Source: Myxococcales bacterium (GTDB lineage: Bacteria > Myxococcota_A > Polyangia > Nannocystales > Nannocystaceae). From it: a DNA stretch of 64,000 bases. The stretch is taken from positions 1,374,651-1,438,650 of the forward strand of contig JACKDW010000001.1 in the NCBI GenBank assembly GCA_020633295.1, read 5' to 3'. A model generated the notes under the pieces. It ran no database searches. It was given only the letters and a program-made list of their open reading frames with translations, and was not told where the DNA came from. The position numbers were made by a program, and so were the translations under genes. Positions 43,067 through 52,227 of the stretch are shown one piece after another (position 1 is the stretch's first letter; every line of letters starts with the position of its first letter).

Positions 43067-44512
43067 TCAGCCGACCGGCGGGAAGGTCACGAGCTTGAGC
43101 CCGGCGCCCGTCATGTCGGAGTAGGTGTAGGGCTGGTTGAGGCCCGTCACGGTCAGCTGGACCGCGTAGTTCTGCGGGCTGATCTTGAACGCCTGGTTCG
43201 CGCCCTGGTCTACGAGCCAGATGAAGCCGTCGACGTCGACGCTGACCCCGACCGGCGACACGCAGCCCGGGATCGCCACGAGCGGCGCGACCGTCGACTT
43301 GCTCTTGACGTCGATGACCGCGAGCCCGCAGCCGCCGAGCAGCCCGGCGCCGACGTCGACGGCGTAGTAGGCCCGGTCCGCGTCCGAGACCATCACGCCG
43401 CGCATCGACTGGTTACCCGTGTTAATGAAGCTCCACTGCCCGCTCGCGGCGTCGAAGCTCGCCGCGACGCCGGCGCTCGCGATCCACGGGTTGCCGTACT
43501 GGTCGAGCGCCATGCCGTAGGTCCACATCTGCCCCGAGGGCGGCTGCGGGACCTCGACGCGCTCGACGTCGAGCGTGTCCCCGTCGATGCGGATGAGCGG
43601 CCCCTGCTGCCAACCGATGACCCAGAAGTCGAGGTTCTTGTCGACCGCGCCGCCGTACGGGCCGTAGCTGAGCTGGGCCAGCGCGGATGACCAGCCCGGC
43701 ACCGCGACCTCGTCCTCGGCCTCGCCCGTGACGCTGCTCAGCCGGCGAAAGCGCCCCGTGTTGGCCGCGTAGTCGTACCAGCCGATCCACACGCGCGGGT
43801 TCGCGTTGGCGCAGCCGTCGAGGCCGACCGCGCCCTCCCACGCGACCGGCCGCGGCCCGTGCTGATAATGGTCCGAGGGGATCGGGTGGTTCCACACCAC
43901 GCACTCGTCCTGGAACCACGGGTACACGTCCCCGGCGCCGCTCGAGGTCTCGATCACGCCGTTGTTGTTGCGATCGACGCAGTCGTCCGGGCGCGCCGCG
44001 ATCTTCGTGATGCTGCCCGCCGACGGGCTGCCGACGATCCCGCCGCCGCGGTTGACGACGACCGCGTCGCCGTAGAGGCCGACGGAGGTCCGCGACGGCT
44101 CGGAGACCGCCTCGGGCCCCGTCCTGTAGCGCGCGAGCTCGACGCCCGACTTCGTGTCGATCTTCGACACGGTGCCCTCCGGCGAGTTCGCGATCCAGAT
44201 GTTCGAAAAGTCAGGCGTGTTGCCGGTCGGCCCCCCGCCCCAGCAGTCGCCGCCGCCGCCGGGCAGCGCGTCGGTCTCGAAGCCGTCGCCCATGTCGAAC
44301 TTCATGTCGGCGCCGCCCGAGTTGGTCAGGTCGATGCCCGAGCCGCTCGTCGAGGCCGTGACCCCGGGGCTCGAGACGGCGCCGCTGTCGATGTCAGAGT
44401 CCGAGTCGCCTGACCCGCCCCCGCCGCAGCCCGCGCCCACGCAGGTGAAGAGCGTGCCCGAGAGGAGCACCGCGCACCAAGGGACGACCACCACGAGACC
44501 ACGACGACGCAT
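43067..44512 (-). CDS. Lipoprotein with NHL/Vgb-like beta-propeller
   Basis: 481 residues. Signal with lipobox CVGAGC-G, then a Gly/Ser/Asp-rich stalk (about 30-75). The rest has repeated blades each with an aromatic-Ile/Val-hydrophobic-Asp pattern: FSNIWIANSPEGTVSKIDTK, YAANTGRFRRLSS, DFWVIGWQQGPLIRIDGDTL, GNPWIASAGVAASFDAASG, AYYAVDVGAGLLGGCGLAVI, FIWLVDQGANQAFKIS. These resemble virginiamycin-B-lyase/NHL propellers. It also contains DRNNNGVIETS, like a calcium-binding or dockerin-type loop. No active-site set is seen; a surface binding role is likely. Confidence 0.8.
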   Translation of the reverse strand: MRRRGLVVVVPWCAVLLSGTLFTCVGAGCGGGGSGDSDSDIDSGAVSSPGVTASTSGSGIDLTNSGGADMKFDMGDGFETDALPGGGGDCWGGGPTGNTPDFSNIWIANSPEGTVSKIDTKSGVELARYRTGPEAVSEPSRTSVGLYGDAVVVNRGGGIVGSPSAGSITKIAARPDDCVDRNNNGVIETSSGAGDVYPWFQDECVVWNHPIPSDHYQHGPRPVAWEGAVGLDGCANANPRVWIGWYDYAANTGRFRRLSSVTGEAEDEVAVPGWSSALAQLSYGPYGGAVDKNLDFWVIGWQQGPLIRIDGDTLDVERVEVPQPPSGQMWTYGMALDQYGNPWIASAGVAASFDAASGQWSFINTGNQSMRGVMVSDADRAYYAVDVGAGLLGGCGLAVIDVKSKSTVAPLVAIPGCVSPVGVSVDVDGFIWLVDQGANQAFKISPQNYAVQLTVTGLNQPYTYSDMTGAGLKLVTFPPVG

Positions 44513-44668
44513 GTTGTTGCGCTACCACAGAAGCCGCGCCGCGTGGGCTCCGACGCGCGCGCGCCGAGGCGCGGCGGGCGAGCGACCGCGGCGCCGCGCC
44601 GCGGCCCCGAACTCCGTGTGCACACAACGTTCTCGAGCGGCCCGGCCGCGACGTCGCGCGCTCCGGGT

Positions 44669-44688
44669 ACATGTCTATACAGACATCC
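44669..44688. promoter_or_regulatory. Copy of ATGTCT/AGACAT palindrome
   Basis: ACATGTCT-ATAC-AGACAT (44669-44686) has perfect 6-bp arms. It lies 157-174 bp upstream of the propeller lipoprotein start on the - strand and 124 bp after the stop of the hybrid histidine kinase. Confidence 0.45.
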
Positions 44689-44792
44689 CAAAACCACAGG
44701 TCCCAAAGCTCAGGCTCGTTTTCACGCGCGCGCGCTCCGCGCGCGCGCGCCGGCGAGATCGCGCCGACCCGACGCGCGCCGCCGCGCGCCGC

Positions 44793-47447
44793 TCAGGCGC
44801 CGCGCGCCGCCGCGTTGAGCCGCTCGACCAGCACGTCCGGCGAGACCGGCTTCGTCATCACGTCGGCGATGCCCAGCTCGCGCAGCGTCAGCATGTTCTC
44901 CGGGGTCACGAAGCCCGAGGTCGCGATCACGAGCGCCTCGGTCGCGCGCTCGCGCTTGATGACGCGGCACAGCTCGACGCCCGACATCCCCGGCATCCGC
45001 AGGTCGACGACGATCGCGTCGAAGCGCTCGGCGTCGATCGCCGTGAGCGCGGCGGGCCCCGTCGACGCCGTGCGCACGCTCCAGCCGAAGCGACGCAGGT
45101 AGCCCGAGAGCGCGACCAGGAGCACCTCCTCGTCGTCGACGAGCAGCACGCGCCCGCGCTCGACCGAAGGCCGCCCGCGCGCGCCGCTCGCCGCGCCGCG
45201 CCGCTGCACCGCGCGCTCCTCCGACTCGGCCGCCGGGATCGAGATGACGAAGCGCGCCCCGCCCCCGGGCGCGGGCTCGTGGCGCAGCGAGCCGTGGTGG
45301 TCGGCGACGATGCCGTAGGCGAGCGAGAGCCCGAGCCCGGTGCCGTCCCCGAGCTCCTTGGTCGTGAAGAAGGGATCGAAGATGCGCGCGGCGTGCTCTT
45401 CGGCGACGCCGGGGCCGTTGTCCTCGATCACGTACTCGACCCGCGCGCCGTCCTTGCGCGCGGCGATCAGGACGCGCTTGGCGTGCTCGCGCTCGTCGTC
45501 CTGGAGCGCGTGGAGGGCGTTGCTCAGGATGTTGAGGAAGACCTGCTGCAAGCGCACCCGATCGGCGCGCACGGGCGGCAGCGGGCCGATCTCGCGCACG
45601 ACCTTGATGTCGGCGAGGCGGAACTGCTCGCTCAGCAGCATGAGCGCGCGGTCCAGCGACGCGCGCGCGTCGATCGTCTGCATCTCGAGCTCGCTGGTCC
45701 GCGCGAACCCGCGGATGTTGTCGACGATCCGCGCCATGCGCTCGATCTGCTCGATGATCAGGTCCTGCTCGCGCGTGAACGCGACGAGCGGCGCGCTCGG
45801 CATGGAGCGCATGGTCTCGACGAAGATCCGGATCGCGGTGAGCGGCTGGTTGAGCTCGTGCGCGACGCTGGCCCCCAGCTCGCCCATCGCCGCGAGCTTC
45901 CCGGCCTGGACCAGCTGCGCCTGCACCCGCTTCAGCTCGGTGATGTCCTGCGCGACCATGTAGAGCCGCTCGACCTGCCCGCCGCGCAGCTCGGGGATCA
46001 CGTGCACCGTGAAGTGCATCATCCCGGACGGCATCGGCACGGCGACCTCGCTCGAGGCCAACCGCCCGGCGAGCCCCTCGTCGAACAGCGGGCGCACGAG
46101 CTGGACCAGCGACTCCCCGGCGATGTCGCCGAAGCGCGTGCCGATGACCTGCTCGCGCGTCTGCCCGCGCGCCTCGCAGTAGCGCTTGTTGACGAAGCGG
46201 TAGCGCAGCTCGCTGTCGAGCGCGGCGATCATGACCGGGATGTTGTCGGTGATCAGCAGCAGCTGCTCCTCGCGCGCGCGCGCGCGTCGCTCGGCCGCGG
46301 CCGCGCGCCGCTCGGCCCGCTTGATCGCGGTGACGTCCTGCATCACGATCCCGACCGAGCGCACCACGCCCTCGTCGATGATCGGGTACAGCTTGATCAG
46401 CCAGTCGTACTCCTGCGCGCCGCCGCGCGGCGGGACCCCGGTGAACGCGAACTCGACCGGCTCGCCCGTCTCGACCACCCGGGCGAAGACCGGCTCGACC
46501 GGGTCCGCGTGGCGGCCGAGCACCTCGCGGATCGTCCGACCGATGTGCGCATGGACCGGCGCGCCGTTGATCGAGGCGAGCTGCTCGTTGATCCGCTGGT
46601 AGCGCAGGTCGCTCCCGACGAGCGCGAGGCCGACCGGCGTGGTGCCGTAGAGCCGCTGCAGCTCGACGAGCTGGGCCCGCGCGACCGCCTCGCTCTCGCG
46701 CAGCGTCCGCTCGACCGCGCGGCGCTGCGCGACCTCGAGCTCGAGCGCCCGGTTCGCCTCCGTCAGCTGGCGCGTGCGCTCGGCGACCATCCGCTCGAGC
46801 TCCTCGCTCCGCTGCGCGCGCTCGCTCTCTAGGTTTCGCGACTCACGGTGCGCGTGGACGATCGTCGCGCACGTCGCGAGCAAGGGCTCGAGCGCGTCGA
46901 CCAGCGACGCGTCGTAGCCCCCCGGCCGGTTCGCGATCCCGACCATCCCGATCATCACGCCGCGCCGGGAGAACGGGACGCCGAAGAACGCGCGCAGCGG
47001 CGGGTGCCCGGTCGGCACCCCGGTGCTGCGAGGGTCGCGCGCGGGGTCGTTGGCGACGATCGGCTCGGCGCTCGTGATCACGCGCCCGAACAGCGTGTCG
47101 AGATTTCTGAACTCGAGCCCGCTCTCGACGTGCTGCTCGTAGAACGCGCGCGACGCGGCGTCCCACGCGATGTTCGTGATCACGTGCGACTTCAGGTACG
47201 GAGTCCACACGCCGTCGCGCAGCTCGTGGTGAACCTCGCCGATGAAGCCGTACTCGCTCTCCGTGAGAGCGAGCAGGCTGTCGAGCAGCGCGCGAAACAG
47301 CCGCCTCGGCTCGACGTCGTCGATGTACCGCATCTGCGCGCGGTGAATCGCGGTCAAGAGGTCCCGTGTGAAGCTCTCCTGCACGTCCCCGGATCCTGCC
47401 GCTGACCAGCCGCGCCCGCGACCGCGTCGCTCCTCATGAGCATACAT
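44793..47447 (-). CDS. Hybrid sensor histidine kinase: GAF - PAS - PAS - HisKA - HATPase - receiver
   Basis: 884 residues from the ATG at 47447; the open frame continues upstream but is Arg/Cys noise. A GAF domain (about 30-190: YGFIGEVHHE, FFGVPFSRRGVMIGMVGIANRP), a coiled coil (about 195-250), two PAS domains (the first with YGTTPVGLALVGSDLRYQRIN, the second with ITDNIPVMIAALDSELRYRFVNKRYCEARG), HisKA with GELGASVAHELNQPLTAIRIF, HATPase with NILSNALHAL, DNGPGVAEE and GTGLGLSLA, and a receiver with VLLVDDEEVL, VVDLRMPGMSG and MTKPVS. No membrane helix, so it senses a cytoplasmic signal. The terminal receiver suggests a phosphorelay or autoregulation; no partner is adjacent. Confidence 0.93.
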   Translation of the reverse strand: MYAHEERRGRGRGWSAAGSGDVQESFTRDLLTAIHRAQMRYIDDVEPRRLFRALLDSLLALTESEYGFIGEVHHELRDGVWTPYLKSHVITNIAWDAASRAFYEQHVESGLEFRNLDTLFGRVITSAEPIVANDPARDPRSTGVPTGHPPLRAFFGVPFSRRGVMIGMVGIANRPGGYDASLVDALEPLLATCATIVHAHRESRNLESERAQRSEELERMVAERTRQLTEANRALELEVAQRRAVERTLRESEAVARAQLVELQRLYGTTPVGLALVGSDLRYQRINEQLASINGAPVHAHIGRTIREVLGRHADPVEPVFARVVETGEPVEFAFTGVPPRGGAQEYDWLIKLYPIIDEGVVRSVGIVMQDVTAIKRAERRAAAAERRARAREEQLLLITDNIPVMIAALDSELRYRFVNKRYCEARGQTREQVIGTRFGDIAGESLVQLVRPLFDEGLAGRLASSEVAVPMPSGMMHFTVHVIPELRGGQVERLYMVAQDITELKRVQAQLVQAGKLAAMGELGASVAHELNQPLTAIRIFVETMRSMPSAPLVAFTREQDLIIEQIERMARIVDNIRGFARTSELEMQTIDARASLDRALMLLSEQFRLADIKVVREIGPLPPVRADRVRLQQVFLNILSNALHALQDDEREHAKRVLIAARKDGARVEYVIEDNGPGVAEEHAARIFDPFFTTKELGDGTGLGLSLAYGIVADHHGSLRHEPAPGGGARFVISIPAAESEERAVQRRGAASGARGRPSVERGRVLLVDDEEVLLVALSGYLRRFGWSVRTASTGPAALTAIDAERFDAIVVDLRMPGMSGVELCRVIKRERATEALVIATSGFVTPENMLTLRELGIADVMTKPVSPDVLVERLNAAARGA

Positions 47448-47458
47448 GACAATTGAGG

Positions 47459-47486
47459 AATTACCGTCGCCGAGCCGCGGGTAATT
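47459..47486. promoter_or_regulatory. Inverted repeat upstream of hybrid kinase
   Basis: AATTACC and GGTAATT, 7-bp perfect arms separated by 14 GC-rich bases. It lies in the AT-rich gap between the MFS gene stop and the kinase start, so it may be an operator for the kinase or a weak hairpin after the transporter. Confidence 0.3.
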
Positions 47487-47556
47487 GTACCTGCTGCATT
47501 TTTGGACAGGTTTGAATTTTTCCGCGTCGCGTCGCGCCCCACGGGCGCACGCGAGC

Positions 47557-48837
47557 TCACGCGCCCGCGAGCTCGCGGGCGCTCGGCAGCGGGCGCACGC
47601 GCCAGCCGAGCACGAAGCCGAGCACGAGCACGCCCGCCATGATGTACAGCGTCGTGTCATACACGTGCACACGGCTCGCGCCCTCGGGCAGCGCCGCGAT
47701 CGCGAGCTCGCGGGTGCGCGTGATCAGGATCGGCCCCGCGATCCCGGCGGCGCTCCAGGCCAGCAGGATGACGCCGTGCACCGCGCCCACGTTGCGGGCG
47801 CCGAACAGGTCGGCGAGGAACGCCGGGATCGTCGCGAAGCCGCCGCCGTACATCGAGAAGATCGTGACGACCGCGATCTGAAACAAGAGCCAGCTCCCGC
47901 TGGCGCCGAACTGCGGGATCAGCACGAACAGCAGCGCCTGCGCGGCGAAGAAGATCAGGAACACGGCGCGCCGGCCGATGTAGTCGGAGATGGTCGCCCA
48001 GAAAAACCGGCCGCCCGCGTTAAACCCGCCGATCACCGAGAGCATCACCGCGGCCTGCTCGGGCGTGCGCCCGAACACGTCCTGCATTAAAGGTGACCCT
48101 TGGGACAGAATTGAGATGCCGGCGCTGATGTTGATGAACAGCATGAACCACAGCAGCCAGAACTGGCGCGTGCGCACGGCCTTCCCTAACGTGAGGTCCG
48201 GCTCGGCCCTGCTGCCCGCGCCGACCGCCGGGGGCGTCCACCCCTCCGGCGTCCACCCCTCCGGCGGCCGCCTGAGCGCGCGCGCGGCCAGCAGCATGAC
48301 GACCGCGTAGACGCCCCCGAGCGTGTAGAGGGTCGCGGGCACGCCGGAGCTGTCGATGAGCCAGCGCATCACGGGCGCCGCGATCACGGCGCCGCCGCCG
48401 AAGCCGAGCACCGCCATGCCGGTCGCCATCCCGCGGCGGTCCGGGAACCACTTCACGAGCGCGCTGACGGGCGAGATGTAGGCGAGCCCGAGGCCGACCC
48501 CGCCGATCACGCCGTAGCCGAGGTACAGCAGCCACAGCTGCCCGGTCCCGACCCCGAGCCCGCCGACCGCCATGCCGCCGCCGAACAGCAGCGCCGCGAG
48601 CGTCGCCGCGCGCTTTGGACCATGTCGCTCCAGCCAGGTTCCGCCGAACGCCGCGCTGATCCCGAGCAGCGCGATCGCGATCGAGAAGGTGTAGGCCGAC
48701 ACGCTCGTCCACGCCGGGTGAAGCGCGGCGATCGGCTTGTTGAACACGCTCCACGCGTAGACGGAGCCGACGCAGAGGTGGATGGCGACGGCCGCAGGCG
48801 GGATCAGCCAACGATTCGGCTTCGGCATCGCCGCCAT
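47557..48837 (-). CDS. OFA-type MFS transporter (oxalate/formate antiporter family)
   Basis: 426 residues with about 12 membrane helices. MPKPNRWLIPPAAVAIHLCVGSVYAWSVF at the N-terminus (quoted in part by WLIPPAAVAIHLCVGSVYAW) is typical of the OFA family, as are LALLGISAAFGG, GYGVIGGVGLGLAYISPV, KWFPDRRGMATGMAV, GGRFFWATISDYIGRR and GARNVGAVHG. Members exchange small carboxylates such as oxalate and formate, but many have unknown substrates. The start is set at the ATG giving MAAMPKPNR; 25 nt separate it from the rlmK stop, so it may be the last gene of the FHA/PP2C operon. Confidence 0.88.
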   Translation of the reverse strand: MAAMPKPNRWLIPPAAVAIHLCVGSVYAWSVFNKPIAALHPAWTSVSAYTFSIAIALLGISAAFGGTWLERHGPKRAATLAALLFGGGMAVGGLGVGTGQLWLLYLGYGVIGGVGLGLAYISPVSALVKWFPDRRGMATGMAVLGFGGGAVIAAPVMRWLIDSSGVPATLYTLGGVYAVVMLLAARALRRPPEGWTPEGWTPPAVGAGSRAEPDLTLGKAVRTRQFWLLWFMLFINISAGISILSQGSPLMQDVFGRTPEQAAVMLSVIGGFNAGGRFFWATISDYIGRRAVFLIFFAAQALLFVLIPQFGASGSWLLFQIAVVTIFSMYGGGFATIPAFLADLFGARNVGAVHGVILLAWSAAGIAGPILITRTRELAIAALPEGASRVHVYDTTLYIMAGVLVLGFVLGWRVRPLPSARELAGA

Positions 48838-48862
48838 GATACGGCAGCGGCCGCGCGCCCGA

Positions 48863-49849
48863 TCACGCCGGGGGGCCGGGCAGCCGCAGCGTCCAGCAGC
48901 GATGCACCCGCTGGTTCCGGGCGAAGTCGCGGGGGATCGTCTCGCGCGTGATGTCGGCGATCTCGAGGCCCGCCCGGCCCGCTCGCAGCGCCGCCTCGTC
49001 GAGCTCGAAGCGCCGCTTGTTGCACGAGAACAGCAGCGTGGCGCCCGGCGTGAGCAGGCGCAGCGCGCCGCGGAGCAGCGCGACGTGGTCGCGCTGGACC
49101 TCGAAGTCCGCGCGCGTCGACTTCGAGTTCGAGAAGGTCGGCGGATCGACGAACGCGAGGTCGAAGCTCTCGGGCGCGCCGTGGCGCAGGAACTCGAGGA
49201 CATCCGCGCGCACCACCGCGTGGCGCCGCGGATCGAGCTGGTTGAGCGCGAGGTTCTCCGTCGCCCACTCGCAGTAGCGCCGCGAGAGGTCGACGCTGGT
49301 GGTCGCGCGCGCGCCCTGGAGGCCGGCGTGCACGCTCGCGCTCGCCGTGTACGCGAACAGGTTGAGCACCCGCTTGCCCAGCGCGAGCGCGCCGAGCCGC
49401 GCGCGCGCGAGCCGATGATCGAGGAACAGCCCCGTGTCGAGGTAGTCGGTGAAGTTGACGAGCAGGCGGCACGGACCCTCCTGGACCTCGTAGAGCTCGC
49501 CCTGCTCCTCCCGCTGCCGCCCGTACTGCGCCGCGCCGCGCTGGCGCGCGCGGACCTTGACGAACACGCGCTCGGGCGGGACCTCGAGCAGCTCGCCCGC
49601 GACGGTGACCGCGGCGTCGAGCCGCGCCTCGGCGCGCGCGGGCTCAACCGAGGACGGCGGCGCGTACTCCTGGAGGTGCAGCGCGCGCCCGCGGTTGGTC
49701 TCGTAGAGGTCGAGCGCGACCGCGAACTCGGGCATGTCCGCGTCGTAGACGCGGTAGCAGCGCACGCCCTCGCGCCGCGCCCAGCGGCTGAGCGCGCGCA
49801 GGTTCTTGCGCAGGCGGTTGCGCAGCGCCTCGCCGTCGACCGCGGTCAC
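48863..49849 (-). CDS. rlmK: 23S rRNA methyltransferase RlmK-like (C-terminal half of RlmKL)
   Basis: 328 residues from GTG at 49849, which overlaps the PP2C stop as GTGA. The sequence follows the C-terminal half of E. coli RlmKL nearly end to end: NRLRKNLRALSRWARREGV, CYRVYDADMPEFAVALD, LQEYAPPSSVE, VNFTDYLDTGLFLDHRLAR, LNLFAYTASASVHAGL, VDPPTFSNSKS, QRDHVALL and DFARNQRVHRCW. That half makes m7G2069 in 23S rRNA. Here it stands alone, without the RlmL (m2G2445) half. It is co-transcribed with PP2C and FHA genes, with no obvious functional link. Confidence 0.9.
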   Translation of the reverse strand: MTAVDGEALRNRLRKNLRALSRWARREGVRCYRVYDADMPEFAVALDLYETNRGRALHLQEYAPPSSVEPARAEARLDAAVTVAGELLEVPPERVFVKVRARQRGAAQYGRQREEQGELYEVQEGPCRLLVNFTDYLDTGLFLDHRLARARLGALALGKRVLNLFAYTASASVHAGLQGARATTSVDLSRRYCEWATENLALNQLDPRRHAVVRADVLEFLRHGAPESFDLAFVDPPTFSNSKSTRADFEVQRDHVALLRGALRLLTPGATLLFSCNKRRFELDEAALRAGRAGLEIADITRETIPRDFARNQRVHRCWTLRLPGPPA

Positions 49850-50700
49850 GCCGTCGCCTGCGAGCGGTCGATCTTGACGGCCTCGCGCCCGCGCGGGAGC
49901 TCGAGCCCGTCCCCGGTCAGCCGCGTCATCGCGACCGTGATGTTGTCGGGGCCGCCCGCGGCGCAGGCCGCCTCGGTCAGCGCACGGCAGCAGCGCACGG
50001 GGTCCTCGTACTTGAGCATGATCTCGAGGATCATGTCGTCGGGCAGCGGCCCGGTGAGCCCGTCGCTGCACAGCATGAGCACGTCGCCGGCGCGCAGCGT
50101 GGTCTTGACGATCTCGGGCGCGACGCGGGGCTGCACGCCGAGCGCCTGCAGCAGCACGTTGCGCTGTTCGAAGTTGCGCGCTTGCTCGACGGTCAGGCGA
50201 CCCGCCGCGAGCAGCTGACCGACGATGCTGTGGTCGGTGGTCAGCTGCGTGAGGGTCCGACCGCGCCGCAGGTAGGCCCGCGAGTCGCCGACGTGGACGA
50301 TGATGAGCTCCGAGGCGAACAGCAGCGCGACCGTCATCGTCGTGCCCATGCCGTGACGCATGGGATCCTGGGCGGCGTAGTCGAGGATCGCCTGGTTGGC
50401 CGCCGTCACCGCCGCGAGCAGGGCCTGCCGCGCGTGCTCCATGTCGCGGAAGGGCGTGTACTCGAGCATGGTCTGCTGAATCATGTTCGACGCCATGTCC
50501 GACGCGACGTCGCCCGCCGCCGCGCCCCCCATGCCGTCGCAGACCGCGATCACGGTGCCCGCGCGCGTCAGCTCTTGCACGCGATCGTGCGGCTGCAGGC
50601 CGCTCTGTCGCGTCGCCAGGTTAATGACGAGGAACTGATCCTCGTTGCGCTTGCGGACGCATCCGACCTCGGTGCGTGCGAATAGTTCGAGCCGAGCCAA
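49846..50700 (-). CDS. PP2C-family Ser/Thr protein phosphatase
   Basis: 284 residues. Metal-site motifs of PP2C: KRNEDQFLV, VCDGMGGAAAGDVAS, GMGTTMTVALL, VGDSRAYL, CSDGLTGPL and GGPDNITV. It removes phosphate from Ser/Thr residues placed by Hanks kinases. The start is TTG with GGGGAAGG 6 nt upstream. It lies 34 nt downstream of a double-FHA gene and overlaps rlmK. Phosphatase plus FHA reader in one operon fits control of a kinase pathway; no kinase is in the operon itself. Confidence 0.95.
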   Translation of the reverse strand: MARLELFARTEVGCVRKRNEDQFLVINLATRQSGLQPHDRVQELTRAGTVIAVCDGMGGAAAGDVASDMASNMIQQTMLEYTPFRDMEHARQALLAAVTAANQAILDYAAQDPMRHGMGTTMTVALLFASELIIVHVGDSRAYLRRGRTLTQLTTDHSIVGQLLAAGRLTVEQARNFEQRNVLLQALGVQPRVAPEIVKTTLRAGDVLMLCSDGLTGPLPDDMILEIMLKYEDPVRCCRALTEAACAAGGPDNITVAMTRLTGDGLELPRGREAVKIDRSQATA

Positions 50701-50734
50701 CGCTACCTTCCCCTGTCCCCGCGCTCCTGTTTAC

Positions 50735-52132
50735 TTACCGGATCCTCACGCGAAAGATCTGATCGCCGACGCGGAACATATCGCCGTCCTCGACGTGCGC
50801 CGAGCCGCGCACGCGCAGGTACGTGCCGTTGGCCGACTGGAGGTCCTCGAGCATCACCGACATGCTGTCGCCCTGAAGCTCCATCGTGAGCGTGGCGTGG
50901 CGCCGGCTGATGAAGGCGTCCGTCGGGAACAGGATGTCGCCGATCTCGCGACCGAAGACGACCTGGCGCGGGCGCAGGAAGTACGACTCGGCCTCGCACC
51001 CGCCGTAGCCGAGCAGCACGAGCCGGCCCCACGACGGCGGCAGCGGCGTGCCGAACATGCGCACGCCGTCGCTTCGGGGCGGCCGCTCGCGCCCGCTCTC
51101 GGGCACGTTCTCCAGGCGCAGGAGCTGGTGACCGAGCAGGAACACGTCGCCCGGGTACACGGGCTCCGGCGCCGAGATGCGCAGGAACACGCCGTTGACC
51201 GACTCGAGATCGTGGACGGTGAGCCCGTGCTCCGAGCGCTGGATCCGCGCGTGCTCGGAGCCGAGGAACTCATCGTCGGGGAACCGCAGGTCGCCGCTGA
51301 AGCGACCGATCGTCACGGTCGGTCCCGTGAGCGTGAACGCCTCGCCGTCGCTGCCGTCGCGCTGCACGAGCACGAGCCGAACCTCCTGCTCCGCGCGCTG
51401 CCAGCCTCCTGAGACCAGACCCGGGATGTGCACGTCGGGCTTGCTCGGTTGGCTCGCCGGCGGCGGGTACTCGAGCGTCTGCTCGAGCGGGTCCGAGTGC
51501 GACCGTGCGCGCGCGCTGGATTGGTTGGCGAACTGAGGATCGTAGGCGTGATACGGCTCGGGCGGCGTCTCGCGCCCGTCGTCGAACGCGTGGTTCGGGA
51601 CGATCCCGGCCTCGTAGATGCTCGACTGCAGCGGGCCGGCCTGGGCCGGCGGCGGGTACTCGTGGGTGACCTCGTGGTGCCCGCGAGCCTGGTAGCGCTG
51701 CTGCGCTGTCGCGTACGGGTCGACCGCGAAGCCCTCGGCCTCGGCCGCAGACTCCGCCGGTCGGAAGGACATGTGGCCGGCGTCGTGGAAGCCGCCGCGT
51801 GGACGCGCTGTGGGGGACGGGTCCGTCTTCCCGGTCCGGGAATGGGGTTGCGCGGCGTCAGGTTCCGGTTCCTGCGTGCGCTCATCCGACACAGCGAGCG
51901 GGACGACGCGCAGTCGGCCGGTTGGCGGCCGCGGATATCGTGACTGCACGCGAAGCCCACACACCTGGCAGAACTCGAAGCCGCTCCCCAGGGCTGAGCC
52001 ACAGCGAGCGCACTTACCCGAGTCCTGCTCGGGACCCTGCGCGCCGGCCAAGCCGAACCCACACACCCGACAACCCATATCGCCTGGCTCGCTCTCCGTG
52101 CCGCACAGTGGACATGGGATCCGTTCCGACAT
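50735..52132 (-). CDS. Zinc-ribbon protein with two FHA domains
   Basis: 465 residues from the ATG at 52132 (GGGAG 6 nt upstream). Two zinc ribbons at the N-terminus (CPLCGTESEPGDMGCRVCG; CARCGSALGSGFEFCQVCG), a long disordered linker rich in Pro/Ser/His (about 70-255) with repeated EYPPPA segments, then two FHA domains: the first with VTIGRFSGDLRFPDDEFLGSE, HARI and DLESVNGVFLRI; the second with VVFGREIGDILFP, ISRRHATL and DLQSANGTYLRV. The first domain reads GSEHARI where SxxH is usual, and still looks functional. A cytoplasmic adaptor for Thr-phosphorylated partners; next gene is a PP2C phosphatase. Confidence 0.88.
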   Translation of the reverse strand: MSERIPCPLCGTESEPGDMGCRVCGFGLAGAQGPEQDSGKCARCGSALGSGFEFCQVCGLRVQSRYPRPPTGRLRVVPLAVSDERTQEPEPDAAQPHSRTGKTDPSPTARPRGGFHDAGHMSFRPAESAAEAEGFAVDPYATAQQRYQARGHHEVTHEYPPPAQAGPLQSSIYEAGIVPNHAFDDGRETPPEPYHAYDPQFANQSSARARSHSDPLEQTLEYPPPASQPSKPDVHIPGLVSGGWQRAEQEVRLVLVQRDGSDGEAFTLTGPTVTIGRFSGDLRFPDDEFLGSEHARIQRSEHGLTVHDLESVNGVFLRISAPEPVYPGDVFLLGHQLLRLENVPESGRERPPRSDGVRMFGTPLPPSWGRLVLLGYGGCEAESYFLRPRQVVFGREIGDILFPTDAFISRRHATLTMELQGDSMSVMLEDLQSANGTYLRVRGSAHVEDGDMFRVGDQIFRVRIR

Positions 52133-52227
52133 GATCGCTCCCGGAAGGCTTGCCAGCACTTGCAGCGTGAGCTAGACCCGCGCTCTCACCGGCATACTAG
52201 GGTATCGGCCACCACCTACCGCGTCAA

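Noticed and set aside
44154..46832. 892-codon + strand open frame opposite the second hybrid kinase
   Set aside because: Composition artefact; the - strand encodes GAF, PAS, HisKA, HATPase and receiver domains throughout.
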